A DNA stretch of 64,000 nucleotides from Flavobacterium tiangeerense (GCF_007830355.1 NZ_VLKO01000010.1:124001-188000); one strand, 5' to 3'; positions 1-10,000 are shown, numbered from the stretch's first letter. Notes: generated from the letters alone by a model not told the origin. Numbers and translations: made by a program.

Positions 1-577
1 GTACAGTACCTTTGCTAATGAAGGTGTGTATAGAAAACCTCAATTTATCACCAAGATTGAGGACAAAAGTGGGGTGGTTATTTATGAGCCTATTCCAGAA
101 TCACACGATGTATTGAATAAAGACATTGCATACGCAGTAGTAAAATTACTCGAAGGCGTAACCGAGGGTGGCTCAGGTGACCGTTTGCGTACGACTGGAG
201 GCGGTAATGGAGACAACCGTTGGACAGGTTATCCTTATTCTTTTAGAAACCCAATTGCAGGAAAAACAGGAACTACACAAAACCAATCTGATGGTTGGTT
301 TATGGGAATGGTACCAAATCTAGTAACCGGAGTTTGGGTAGGTTGTGAAGACCGTTCTGCACGTTTCAAAAGCATTACGTACGGTCAAGGAGCTACGGCA
401 GCTCTACCAGTTTGGGGATATTTCATGAAACTGTGTTACGAGGATCCTGCTCTAAAGGTATCTAAAGAACCATTTGAAAGACCGGCTAACTTATCTATAA
501 AAGTAGATTGCTACGTTCCTAAAAAAGTGGTAGACACTACAGCAGTAGAACAAGATACAGAAGAGTTTGAATTGTAA
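1..577 (+). CDS. Penicillin-binding protein 1A, C-terminal part (5' end outside window)
   Basis: This is the end of a class A penicillin-binding protein, which polymerises glycan strands and cross-links peptidoglycan at the outer face of the inner membrane. The frame is open from base 2 (YSTFANEGVY...), so the true start lies before the window and the GTG at 26 is internal. The fragment carries the end of the transpeptidase domain: the KTG box appears as GKTGTT near base 270, and the following residues (SDGWFMGMVP, then VGCEDR) are typical of PBP1A-type enzymes. The upstream serine motifs and the glycosyltransferase domain are not in view. The C-terminus is acidic and short. A structured repeat element begins 11 nt after the stop. 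The family assignment is firm; which paralogue it is cannot be told. Confidence 0.9.
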   Translation, partial: YSTFANEGVYRKPQFITKIEDKSGVVIYEPIPESHDVLNKDIAYAVVKLLEGVTEGGSGDRLRTTGGGNGDNRWTGYPYSFRNPIAGKTGTTQNQSDGWFMGMVPNLVTGVWVGCEDRSARFKSITYGQGATAALPVWGYFMKLCYEDPALKVSKEPFERPANLSIKVDCYVPKKVVDTTAVEQDTEEFEL

Positions 578-588
578 AATTTTCATTT

Positions 589-673
589 GGAGCTAATCCA
601 GCTATACGTTGCAATCTTTTTAAATGCGATGAAAAATCGCTTTTAAAAAGGATTTCCACTATTATCTGGGCTA
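589..673 (+). repeat. Structured interspersed repeat, copy A
   Basis: The element starts with GGAGCTA and ends with GGGCTA. Between them lies a long hairpin: CTTTTTAAA-GCGAT pairs with ATCGC-TTTTAAAAAG around a GAAAA loop. The same end sequences and the inner boxes GCTATNCG and GGATNNCCNCT occur in copy B at 27165-27243 on the minus strand, with a different central stem. Both copies begin about 10 nt after a stop codon, in the sense direction. I recall similar elements in other Flavobacterium genomes but know no name for them. Confidence 0.7.
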
Positions 674-737
674 GGGCATTCGTACTTAAAACTCAATTCA
701 TCAATAGATTAAAATTCGATAAATAGACCTTATTTTT

Positions 738-1436
738 ATGATTAACAAAAAAGTAAATACCGTTCAAGATGCACTTCAAGGCATTGAAAATGGCATGACT
801 ATCATGCTAGGCGGTTTTGGATTATGTGGAATTCCAGAAAATAGTATTGCAGAATTGGTTCAAAAAAACGTAACCGATTTAACCTGTATTTCAAACAATG
901 CCGGTGTAGATGATTTTGGACTTGGATTGCTTTTGCAAAAGCGCCAAATCAAAAAAATGATCTCATCGTATGTGGGTGAAAATGCCGAGTTTGAACGTCA
1001 AATGCTCTCAGGAGAATTAGACGTAGAATTGACACCTCAAGGAACACTAGCCGAAAAATGCCGTGCTGCACAAGCGGGAATTCCTGCATTTTTCACACCA
1101 GCAGGTTACGGAACTGAAGTAGCTGAAGGAAAAGAAGTTCGCGAATTTAATGGCAAAATGCACATCATGGAACTGGCTTACAAAGCTGATTTTGCTATAG
1201 TAAAAGCTTGGAAAGGTGATGAAGCAGGGAATTTGATTTTTAAAGGAACTGCCCGTAATTTTAATTCTAGTATGGCTGGAGCTGCAAAAATTACCATTGC
1301 CGAAGTGGAAGAACTTTTGCCTGTAGGCGCATTAGACCCAAACGAAATTCACATTCCTGGAATCATGGTACAACGTATTTTTCAAGGAGAAACGTTTGAG
1401 AAAAGAATTGAACAACGAACTGTGAGACAAAAATAG
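738..1436 (+). CDS. scoA: 3-oxoacid CoA-transferase subunit A
   Basis: Alpha subunit of succinyl-CoA:3-ketoacid (or acetoacetate) CoA-transferase, which moves CoA between succinate and 3-oxoacids in ketone-body and short-chain acid catabolism in the cytoplasm. Family I signatures are clear: [10 protein letters not shown] at residues 25-34, [10 protein letters not shown] around 52, and the region ending in [10 protein letters not shown]. The length of 232 residues is normal. The start is an ATG at 738. The beta subunit follows 98 nt downstream on the same strand, and the pair should form a heterotetramer. Whether the preferred acceptor is acetoacetate or another acid cannot be read from the sequence. 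Confidence 0.92.
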   Translation: MINKKVNTVQDALQGIENGMTIMLGGFGLCGIPENSIAELVQKNVTDLTCISNNAGVDDFGLGLLLQKRQIKKMISSYVGENAEFERQMLSGELDVELTPQGTLAEKCRAAQAGIPAFFTPAGYGTEVAEGKEVREFNGKMHIMELAYKADFAIVKAWKGDEAGNLIFKGTARNFNSSMAGAAKITIAEVEELLPVGALDPNEIHIPGIMVQRIFQGETFEKRIEQRTVRQK

Positions 1437-1535
1437 TATTCAGTTTGCAGAGAATTATATGAACTTCATTTTTATAATTTAAGAATGCTCAAATTATAAA
1501 AACTTATTTGACTTACAAGTTTCAAAAATAAAATT

Positions 1536-2195
1536 ATGGCTTTAACAAAAGAAGATATAGCAAGAAAAATTGCCAAAGAAGTACAAGACGGCTATTATGT
1601 TAACCTAGGAATTGGAATTCCTACCTTGGTGGCTAATTATGTTCGTACCGATATTTCGGTAGAATTTCAAAGTGAAAATGGCGTATTAGGCATGGGACCA
1701 TTCCCTTTTGCTGGAGAAGAAGATGCCGACATCATCAACGCAGGAAAACAAACCATTACAACCTTGCCTGGAGCATCGTTTTTTGACTCAGCATTGAGTT
1801 TTGGGATGATCCGCTCTCAAAAAGTAGATTTAACCATTCTTGGCGCTATGGAAGTTGCAGAAAATGGTGATATCGCCAACTGGAAAATCCCTGGTAAAAT
1901 GGTGAAAGGAATGGGCGGCGCAATGGATTTAGTGGCTTCTGCCGAAAATATCATTGTAGCTATGATGCACGTAAATAAAGCAGGCGAATCAAAAATCCTT
2001 AAAAAATGCTCTTTGCCATTAACGGGTGTAGGCTGCGTTAAAAAGGTAGTAACCGAACTTGCGGTACTAGAAGTTACTCCAGCAGGTTTTAAGCTTTTAG
2101 AGCGTGCGCCAGGCGTTACAGTGGAACACATCATCGCTTCTACCGAAGCAACACTAATCATTAATGGTGAAATTCCAGAAATGGCAATAGATTAA
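1536..2195 (+). CDS. scoB: 3-oxoacid CoA-transferase subunit B
   Basis: Beta subunit of the same CoA-transferase. It contains the catalytic-glutamate motif of family I enzymes, SENGVLGMGP at about residues 46-55; the Glu of this motif forms the CoA thioester during catalysis. Other family features are GIGIPTLVANY near residue 25 and the glycine-rich KGMGGAMDLV. The length of 219 residues is normal. It starts with ATG and is followed 27 nt after the stop by a strong Rho-independent terminator, so scoA-scoB appear to form a closed two-gene unit. Confidence 0.92.
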   Translation: MALTKEDIARKIAKEVQDGYYVNLGIGIPTLVANYVRTDISVEFQSENGVLGMGPFPFAGEEDADIINAGKQTITTLPGASFFDSALSFGMIRSQKVDLTILGAMEVAENGDIANWKIPGKMVKGMGGAMDLVASAENIIVAMMHVNKAGESKILKKCSLPLTGVGCVKKVVTELAVLEVTPAGFKLLERAPGVTVEHIIASTEATLIINGEIPEMAID

Positions 2196-2222
2196 TAGTA
2201 ATTAACGAAAATATTTTACAAC

Positions 2223-2256
2223 AAAATGCATCCCTAATCAGGATGCATTTTTTGTT
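2223..2256 (+). terminator. Rho-independent terminator after scoB
   Basis: A perfect 11-bp stem, AAAATGCATCC pairing with GGATGCATTTT around a 7-nt loop, is followed directly by a T-rich run. It lies 27 nt after the scoB stop. Confidence 0.85.
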
Positions 2257-2326
2257 TTCAATCTAATTACTACGCTTTATTAGAACGAAAAACCGAAACA
2301 CAAAAGAGTTAGCCTGACAAACGTGA

Positions 2327-2640
2327 GTTTTCTTAAAATTCGCACCAACTGAAAATAAAGCAGTAAATAAAACTCAAAATACAAGCGAAGCTATTGCAGC
2401 TACCCGAAATTACGGGAAACAATCCATCAGAACTACATTAAGCGGAGCTATCTACATATTAACGGGGGCTGCACACGGATGCGAAATAATGACTTACAAC
2501 ATGAAAAAAGGAACAAATTATTCTAGTACTATCAACTTTGTAGATACAGAAAATAATTGGACTGCTGCAGAATTCAAAAATGTTAACAAAGAAAATGGAA
2601 CATTAGACGCACATTGAGGAGCAGGAAATAAAGCAAAAAA
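2327..2640 (+). pseudogene. Remnant of a secreted M4 (thermolysin-type) metalloprotease
   Basis: No functional frame exists here, but conceptual translation from 2327 aligns with residues about 245-335 of the intact metalloprotease at 21142-23898. Shared blocks are TALSG/TTLSG followed by YIL, then NNWTAAEF and a run ending in LDAH. The next codon, Trp in the intact gene (AHWGAE), is TGA here at 2615-2617. The reading then decays into a lysine-rich stretch with another stop. The signal peptide, the HEXXH zinc site and the C-terminal domains are all missing. It is a fragment of a degraded paralogue, probably left by recombination at the edge of the surface operon. Confidence 0.8.
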
Positions 2641-2721
2641 AAACACAGACACACAAATAATAAATATTTGAATATCTGTGGTTAAAAGTTGATAAGACTA
2701 ATGTTAGCCCATCTTTTACAG

Positions 2722-3597
2722 TTACAAATTGAAGAACAGGCCAAATTGATGGCTGTTTCCAAAAATGGCACTGACTTTGCCTTGCTGAACATAGCCGAAA
2801 TTGTAACCAACTCCAAGCCCTTTTATATTCAATCCAAAGCCCATATTGATCTGGCCATTATCTACATAACCAACCTGTAGCCAACCTCTTTTTTGGTAAT
2901 TCAAATTCAAACTATTGGTAAGTTCATATCGATTCCTTTGTGTTTGTGCATACAAAATGGATGGAACAAGATCAAGGTCTTTGCCTACTTTAAACTTGTA
3001 CTCTGTGTAGGCAGTAACTTCATTGTTATACGGTTTTTCTTTACCTAAAGAAGGAAGCGCTACTGAGAATTGGAAGTTTTTAAACTTGTACACAAAACCA
3101 AGTTCTAAGCCCAGCTTATTTTCATAGAAATTCTCTCCAGACAAATAAGGATCATTTAAATCCACAAAACTATTTGGCGTAAAGCCAGTTTTGAAATCGA
3201 TATTTTGCTGATTAAAACTCAGTCCAAAACCAACGGATAACGTTTGGTTTTCGGATAAATCCACCCGATAAGCGAAGGCTTGTTTAACTTGCATTTGCGA
3301 AAAACTACCCGCAGTTATTTTAGTAAACACCGTTGCTGTTGATAACTTACTGCCCAGTGGTAAATCAAGGGTTAGTTGCTGCCATTTGAGTGTATTAGCA
3401 TCTTCGACTTTGTTTGGAGTTGATCCTGCTACGAGTGACATGCGCATTTTATCAAGCTCACCAGCATAGGCAACATTGACACCCAACTTATTTTGCTGAA
3501 TCAAGCGATTGTTTAATTGGTACTGCGCTTTACCCGAAGAGATAATGAACAAGACAAGAACTACACTGTACACTATATTTTTTGCTAAATATTTCAT
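2722..3597 (-). CDS. PorP/SprF family outer-membrane protein
   Basis: A 291-residue secreted beta-barrel protein of the PorP/SprF family. Members serve as outer-membrane partners for T9SS substrates with type B C-terminal domains and are needed for their export or surface anchoring. The signal peptide ends at KAQ/YQ (residues 1-25). The family motif NPAYAG appears as NVAYAG near residue 41. The remainder alternates polar and aromatic residues in barrel-like strands and ends with FGLFFNL. It is the last gene of the four-gene operon, 60 nt after a protein with a type B sorting domain, the usual partner arrangement. It is clearly divergent from the SprF at 52477-53439. Confidence 0.82.
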   Translation of the reverse strand: MKYLAKNIVYSVVLVLFIISSGKAQYQLNNRLIQQNKLGVNVAYAGELDKMRMSLVAGSTPNKVEDANTLKWQQLTLDLPLGSKLSTATVFTKITAGSFSQMQVKQAFAYRVDLSENQTLSVGFGLSFNQQNIDFKTGFTPNSFVDLNDPYLSGENFYENKLGLELGFVYKFKNFQFSVALPSLGKEKPYNNEVTAYTEYKFKVGKDLDLVPSILYAQTQRNRYELTNSLNLNYQKRGWLQVGYVDNGQINMGFGLNIKGLGVGYNFGYVQQGKVSAIFGNSHQFGLFFNL

Positions 3598-3657
3598 TTA
3601 TTTTTTAATTATTGATCATTTACAAAGTTTAACTTATGGTTATTTGAGGTTGTTACA

Positions 3658-6600
3658 CTAATTGTAAACCAGCCTAACAAGCTCTTTGTAAACACGTTCT
3701 TTGTTGCTTGGGTCCTTTCCTGTAAAATATAAATAATACTCTCCTTCTGCTAAGCCATTACCCGTCCAGTCATTTTTATAATTGCTCGTACTGAGAACCA
3801 TTTGACCTTTAGAATTATAAATAGCCAATACATAATTACTGTACAACTGTATATTATTAATGAGTAATCGATCATTGAGACCATCTCCATTTGGCGAAAC
3901 CAAATTGTTGTACATCAAAGTATCATTAACTGTAAACTCAATAGTTACGTTTACAGTAATGGTATCAGACAGTTTAGGAGTTCCATTATCTGTTACTTTA
4001 ACGGTAAAACTATAACTCGTTTTATTGTTAGGATCAATTGTACCATCAAAGCTTATAATTCCGTCTTTAGTAATGGTAAAAGGAACTTGCTGACCCGGGC
4101 TTATTTCCCAACTTAGGGCGCTATTTGCATCCACATCTGTTGCTTGTACTTTGCCAACTTCAATAGCATTATTAGACAAACCTGCTAACACAAAGTTTAC
4201 TGCATTTGATCCAACATTTTTAGTGATTACTGGATTTTCGTTTACGTCTAGGGCGTAAATAGTCATTTTCTCCTTTACTTCACCACCTCTTTGATCATTA
4301 CTAATAAGCTCAAATTGAAAAACGTTTTGCTTTTCGAAATCCAAACTTTTCTTTAACACCAACTGTTCACCTACAAGATCAAAGTTCAAATAATCAGAAC
4401 CGCTTATAGAAAAACGATAGATACTAGAATCCTTATCTTGATCCTTTGTCTTTAATGTTCCTATGACAGTACCTGCAGGTAGATTTTCATTGATTTTATC
4501 ATTACTGATTGTGATTAAAACAGGCGTATCATTGATGTCATTGATAGTAATTACATAGTTAGCAAACAGTACTTCGCCCAATGTATTTTGTGCCTTAATA
4601 CGAATTTTGTAACTATTCTTAGTTTCAAAGTCAAACATTTCTTTAGACTTCAAGCTATTTCCTGTGATTTCGAATGAGGCATTATCCTCTCCGCCTACAC
4701 CATCAACTAATGATAAGGCAAATACAGTGCGATTTTCCTTAATCACCGTAAAATCGCCCACTACAGAAGCAACAACTTGGTTCTCGTCAATGTTCACTTT
4801 TGACAAACTAAAAATAGTTGGTAATTTATCATCTAGTACTGTGATCGTAAAAGATTGCTCTAAAACATCTCCACGACTACTTGCCGCTTGAACACGAATT
4901 TTGTAAGTACTTTTTGATTCGAAGTCAAAAATACTTTTCACCTTCAGGCTATTACCAATAATTTCAAAAGAAGCATTATCATCTGCACCCACACCTTCGA
5001 TAAAACTTAATACAAATGCAGTTCTATCTTCTCTAACAACCGTGAAGTCTCCAACTACAGTTGCAACTGGTTGATTTTCGTCAATTGTTAATTTTGATAA
5101 CGTAAAAACCGTAGGTAATTTATCATCTAGAACTGTTATCGTAAAATTTTGCTCTAAAACATCTCCACGACTACTAACCGCTTGAACGCGAACTTTGTAA
5201 ATATTTTTAGTTTCGAAGTCAAAAATGCTCTTCACCTTCAAACTGTTTCCTGCGATTTCGAATGAAGAATTATCCTCACCACCTACTCCGTCAACTAATG
5301 ATAAGGTAAATGCAGTTCTATCTTCCTTAGCTACTGTAAAGTCTCCTACAACAGTTCCTCCAGGTTTGTTCTCATCAATAGTTGATTTAGATAAAGTAAA
5401 AACCGTTGGTAATTTATCATCTAGTATCGTGATTGTAAAATTTTGCTCTAAAACATCTCCACGACTACTAACCGCTTGAACGCGAATTTTATAAATATTT
5501 TTAGTTTCGAAGTCAAAAATGCTCTTCACCTTCAAACTATTTCCTGTGATTTCAAATGAAGAATTATCCTCACCACCTACTCCGTCAACTAATGATAAGG
5601 TAAATGCAGTTCTATCTTCCTTAACAACCGTAAAATCTCCTACAACAGTTCCAACTGCTTGGTTCTCATCAATAGTTGATTTAGATAAAGTAAAAACCGT
5701 TGGTAATTTATCATCTAGTACCGTGATCGTAAAATTTTGATCTAAAACATCTCCACGACTGCTCACTGCTTGCACGCGAATTTTGTAACTACTTTTTGCT
5801 TCGAAGTCAAAAATGCTCTTCACCTTCAAACTATTTCCTATGATTTCGAATGAAGAATTATCCTCACCGCCTGCACCGTCAACTAATGATAAGGTAAATG
5901 CAGTTCTATCTTCCTTAGCGACTGTAAAGTCTCCTACAACAGTTCCAACTGCTTGGTTCTCATCAATAGTTGATTTAGATAAAGTAAAAACCGTTGGTAA
6001 TTTATCGTCTAGAACCGTTATTTCAAAAATTTTCTCGACAATTTCTTTACGATTGCTTATCCCTTGAACACGAATTTTATAAATACTTTTCGTTTCAAAA
6101 TCGAAGATGTTTTTCACTAATAGTTTATTTCCTATGATTTCAAATGAAGAATTATCAAAACCTCCATCACCAGCAACAAGCGAAAGATCCGAAACGACTC
6201 TATCTTCTATCAGTACATTAAAATCGCCTACTACAGTCCCAACAGCTTGATTTTCGTTTATCGTTAATTTTGACAAAGTAAAAACAGTCGGTAAGGTTAC
6301 AGGATAGGTAGGCATTTGCACCGCAACAGTCCATTCCTTCACAACATTTAGATCTTCAGAATAGACTTTAAAAACAACCGGATTGCTAAAATCCAAACTA
6401 TTTGAACCCGAAGTTTGTTGCACATTTCCAATATAGACGGTAGACCCAGGGCTACTTGTAAAAGTAGTATTTAATGCTGTTACCGTTTGTCCTGGATTAA
6501 GAAACACTGTTACTTTATTACCTACAATGGTTATATCATTGCGAGTCACGCCAACAAAACCAACATCTAAAAGATCTGCACCTTGACGTAAAGCATTGTT

Positions 6601-6993
6601 TGAAAAAATATACGTTTGAGACAGATTTCCAAAATTAGCATTGGATGTAAAACTTGCTGTTTTAAAAACATCTTTAACAACATTTTTTTCCGAATCATAC
6701 ATTTTAAAACTTATCGTTTCATTATTTGTATTCGAAAAAACAGTCAGATAAGCATAGTACTTGTTTTCGGTAGCCACATAAATCAAATTAGTTACACCGC
6801 GACATTCTCCGTTTACAAATGCAGCTACTTTATCATTAACATTAGCTAATCGAACTCCATCAATATTTAAAGATCCAACAAAAGTCATTGTGTATTGAAA
6901 ATTATTTTCATTCAAAGTCCAAGACGGAGACTGACCAAAAGTGCTAAAACTCACCAGAAACAGTACAATAGTACTGTATATAAAATTTTTCAT
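3658..6993 (-). CDS. Cadherin-like repeat surface protein with T9SS type B sorting domain
   Basis: A 1111-residue secreted protein. Layout: signal peptide (1-20, STFGQS); an N-terminal domain of about 110 residues (23-135) that also occurs in the neighbouring giant protein; an inter-repeat stretch; six tandem 98-residue repeats (234-821); two more divergent cadherin-like units; and a C-terminal type B sorting domain of about 85 residues containing SPNGDGLNDRL and DWTGNGLAEGEYYLYF. Repeats carry the cadherin-like motifs DENQ, FDFE and VLDDK, which suggests calcium-dependent, rod-like adhesion. The middle repeats are nearly identical, which points to recent expansion. The PorP/SprF gene downstream is the likely export partner. 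The ligand is unknown. Confidence 0.88.
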   Translation of the reverse strand: MKNFIYSTIVLFLVSFSTFGQSPSWTLNENNFQYTMTFVGSLNIDGVRLANVNDKVAAFVNGECRGVTNLIYVATENKYYAYLTVFSNTNNETISFKMYDSEKNVVKDVFKTASFTSNANFGNLSQTYIFSNNALRQGADLLDVGFVGVTRNDITIVGNKVTVFLNPGQTVTALNTTFTSSPGSTVYIGNVQQTSGSNSLDFSNPVVFKVYSEDLNVVKEWTVAVQMPTYPVTLPTVFTLSKLTINENQAVGTVVGDFNVLIEDRVVSDLSLVAGDGGFDNSSFEIIGNKLLVKNIFDFETKSIYKIRVQGISNRKEIVEKIFEITVLDDKLPTVFTLSKSTIDENQAVGTVVGDFTVAKEDRTAFTLSLVDGAGGEDNSSFEIIGNSLKVKSIFDFEAKSSYKIRVQAVSSRGDVLDQNFTITVLDDKLPTVFTLSKSTIDENQAVGTVVGDFTVVKEDRTAFTLSLVDGVGGEDNSSFEITGNSLKVKSIFDFETKNIYKIRVQAVSSRGDVLEQNFTITILDDKLPTVFTLSKSTIDENKPGGTVVGDFTVAKEDRTAFTLSLVDGVGGEDNSSFEIAGNSLKVKSIFDFETKNIYKVRVQAVSSRGDVLEQNFTITVLDDKLPTVFTLSKLTIDENQPVATVVGDFTVVREDRTAFVLSFIEGVGADDNASFEIIGNSLKVKSIFDFESKSTYKIRVQAASSRGDVLEQSFTITVLDDKLPTIFSLSKVNIDENQVVASVVGDFTVIKENRTVFALSLVDGVGGEDNASFEITGNSLKSKEMFDFETKNSYKIRIKAQNTLGEVLFANYVITINDINDTPVLITISNDKINENLPAGTVIGTLKTKDQDKDSSIYRFSISGSDYLNFDLVGEQLVLKKSLDFEKQNVFQFELISNDQRGGEVKEKMTIYALDVNENPVITKNVGSNAVNFVLAGLSNNAIEVGKVQATDVDANSALSWEISPGQQVPFTITKDGIISFDGTIDPNNKTSYSFTVKVTDNGTPKLSDTITVNVTIEFTVNDTLMYNNLVSPNGDGLNDRLLINNIQLYSNYVLAIYNSKGQMVLSTSNYKNDWTGNGLAEGEYYLYFTGKDPSNKERVYKELVRLVYN
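4531..6294 (-). repeat. Six tandem 294-bp coding repeats
   Basis: The array sits inside the cadherin-like gene. Repeat boundaries, marked by the codons for LPTVF or LPTIF, fall at 6294, 6000, 5706, 5412, 5118 and 4824, exactly 294 bp (98 codons) apart. Units two to four are almost identical at DNA level, while the first and last are more diverged. This is typical of recent duplication and could allow copy-number change by recombination. Confidence 0.9.
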
Positions 6994-7020
6994 AGATTAA
7001 ATTTTAAATTGATTTAAATT

Positions 7021-7045
7021 GCCAAAACACCTAAAATGGTGTCTT
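7021..7045 (-). other. Intercistronic hairpin between the giant gene and the cadherin-like gene
   Basis: GCCAA-A-ACACC pairs with GGTGT-C-TTGGC around a six-base loop in the 73-nt gap between the two coding regions. No T-run follows in either direction, so it is more likely an RNA-processing or partial attenuation hairpin than a complete terminator. Confidence 0.5.
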
Positions 7046-7066
7046 GGCATCTAAATTCATTTAATA

Positions 7067-10000
7067 CTAGTTCTTCATCACTTTATGAGTGATGATTCCT
7101 CCATTTATATTAATTTGAAGTACATAAACACCAGATGCAACGGTTGGTTGAATTTTCAATACATTTTCCCCTTTGACAACATTTTGTTTAACATCTAGTA
7201 CTACTTTACCAGATAATGAATACAGTGTGATGCTAATATTTTGATCTTGAACTGCGTTCGCTCTTATAGTTATTTCATTATCAAATGGACTTGGGTAAAC
7301 ACTAACACCTTCTGTCATCTCTTCCAACATGATTGGTTTTGAAATTGTTCCTAGTACATCGTTTCCTTTGAAAGTAAATTTCTTCGATGTTTTCTTAGTA
7401 CTTATTCCGTTACCAATGTAAAATGCTAGCTCTTCAGTAGTATCGCCATAAACCGTTATAAAACTCAGTTTACTATCATTTACAGATTGATTAGTCGCTG
7501 ACCCTTTTAAGACACCTTGAGCATCATAAACAAACAATTCATTGTATCCTGCAGGTAATAAAACCACCGCATTCATGTTGTCAGCATATTGCTTAAACTC
7601 AGCTCTAATAGGTTCTTGACTAACTTCATTTGCATTGTCAGACTTTTTAGCCGTTTTGATTTTACTCGTACTTGCTAAATAACTTGGATATTTAAATGTT
7701 TGTGCTTTCGTAGATTTCACCATGTAACCTTTACCAGATTCTAAGTAAGTAAGGGTTCCATTCCATCCAATAAGCGGATCGTAAATTGCAAACAAGTTTT
7801 GTGATTTAATCACATCCCCATCTGCTGCTTCAAAATAGGCTAGAGCTTCATTTATTTGCTGGTTTCCTCCTAAAGTATACGGAAGCCAGTTCCATTTTTC
7901 TTGCATTGGAAAACTCCAATTACTAACATCAATAGCAGTTCCTTTAATAGTCAAAGGTTGCTCATGCGTTAAGTATACTTTTACCATTTTAGAATTAGTT
8001 AAACCACCATTAGCTGAAATAGTTCCAGACCAACCACTATTAGCCGGTATCGCTTCATTCTTAAAGTAGGTTTCCAAACGCGCTGGCGAATTGATCAACA
8101 TACGATCAGAAGTTTCTAATTTCAATGCACTAGTCAATGTATTAAGATTAGCAAAATTAGGATCATTCACATTCAACGACAACCAAGTCCAACCCGAATT
8201 AAGATTGATTTTTTGCTCTATGACTGCAGAGTTTTCAAAAATAACTGGCAAACTAAGTTTACCTAGAATTTCATTTTCTTCAAACGGAATTGAAGCTTTC
8301 GCATTCATGTTTGCTATTAGAATTGCTCCTTGAGAAGCATCCCATATTTTAAAGTCGATATTCTCACCACTAGTAGAATTACTATATACTGTCAAGAATA
8401 CAAAATATTCTTTATAGGCAGCATTGTAAACTAACTTTGTAGATCCTCTAACCACTCCATTTGAAAATGCAGCTATTTTATCGTAACTGTCCTCAGAAAA
8501 TTTTCCGTCTATTTTAATTCGACCTACAATATTCATACTGTACTTATAATCGGTCGGTTTTACTGTCCAAACTGGTTCTTGACCGAGTACTCTAAGCTTA
8601 ATTTGCATTTTTTCATCGTATCCAAAATCTGTTTTTAAATACAGGTTTTCTAGATATTCTCCGGGAGTTAAGTCCTTATCAATAGTAGCAGTAATTACCA
8701 CCTTGCTAGCAGGTGAAATCGTACCAGATGTTTTACTTAAAGTCAACCATTTAGGTAGATTATTAATAGCAAATGGCTGCCCTTTTCCTCCTTTATTCAA
8801 TATAGTAATATCAAAAGATTTTTCTTCGCCTGTTTTCTTAACAATATCGACAATATCATTATAACCTTCTGCAAACCAACTTACTTCGTTGCGTTTTACA
8901 TAAGCAGTCCACGTAATAGGCGATTGTTGCATATTATTTGCACTATCAAACATTTTATCAACTGTAATATCAATAATCTGACCTTCTAATGAAGCCCAGT
9001 CTGTTACCACTGGTTCTAAAATCATTTGATCTTGATTGACCACATTGTTTACTTGAAATTTGATTAACGTACGCTCTGGCTTAATTGGAGGTACATCATC
9101 TGAATATTTAACAGTACCACTACTTAAAACAGCATTGTCTGGAAAACCAGCCTGCCCTTTATCTACATGATAATAACGAGGGCCATTAGCCGTTTTTGGA
9201 TCTGGCTCGTTCATTCTAGCATAGAGCATCAATCCGATACTTTCTGGGCTAACTTCATTATATCGGTCACGAGTGATTTGCTCCACGTTACGTAAGGTGT
9301 TCCATAACTGAACTTCATCTAGTTTACCTGTATATGCACGATCAACTATTTCGGCACCACCTAAATCAGTGGTTCCACGTGCTCCTAACCAAACTTTGTT
9401 TCCAGAGAAACCACCAATATTCACCATTGGATTTGAAGAAACTGCAACAGCATCAACATACGTACGTAACGAACCTAACCTGTTAAACAGTAATGTTACG
9501 TGATGCCACGTATTGTCGGCCATATTTTGACTTGCTAATTCATACGAATTACCTTCAGTCTCCAAGGTCAATTTACCTGTAGATTTCAAGTTGATAGCCC
9601 ATTTATTACTAAAACCATTGGATTGTTTTAGATCAGTACCATCACCTTTTCCGTTCGAGAACAAAGTTGCTTCTTGCGAAACACCCGTTTTCATCCAGAA
9701 AGAAACCGTAGCATCCATCTCTTTAGTTAACTGCACAGAGCCAACTTGATCTAATTTTAAATTTTGACCGTTTGCAAATTCATACGAAGTTCCTTTTGGC
9801 TTAATATCCCATGCTTCTTTAACAATAGCATGCTTGAATCTTGCTTTGTCGTTAGCTAGAGTTCCTCTACCTTCATCCATAGGCCAATATCCAACTAGAT
9901 TGGCTTCATTCCCTATTAGTTTTGCATACATTTTGGAGTAAGCCTCATCTAAATTAATGTCTTTAGTCCAAAGGCGTAAATCATGCATGTTCCCCACAAA

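Noticed and set aside
2689..2880. 63-codon plus-strand frame
   Set aside because: It is antisense to the 3' end of the PorP/SprF gene and has no features of its own.
4664..6067. Series of similar 73-84-codon plus-strand frames
   Set aside because: They are mirror images of the cadherin-like repeats on the other strand and recur only because the DNA repeats.
4531..6294. CRISPR-like periodicity
   Set aside because: The 294-bp period is a whole number of codons, the units are in frame within a cadherin-like protein, and there are no short spacers.
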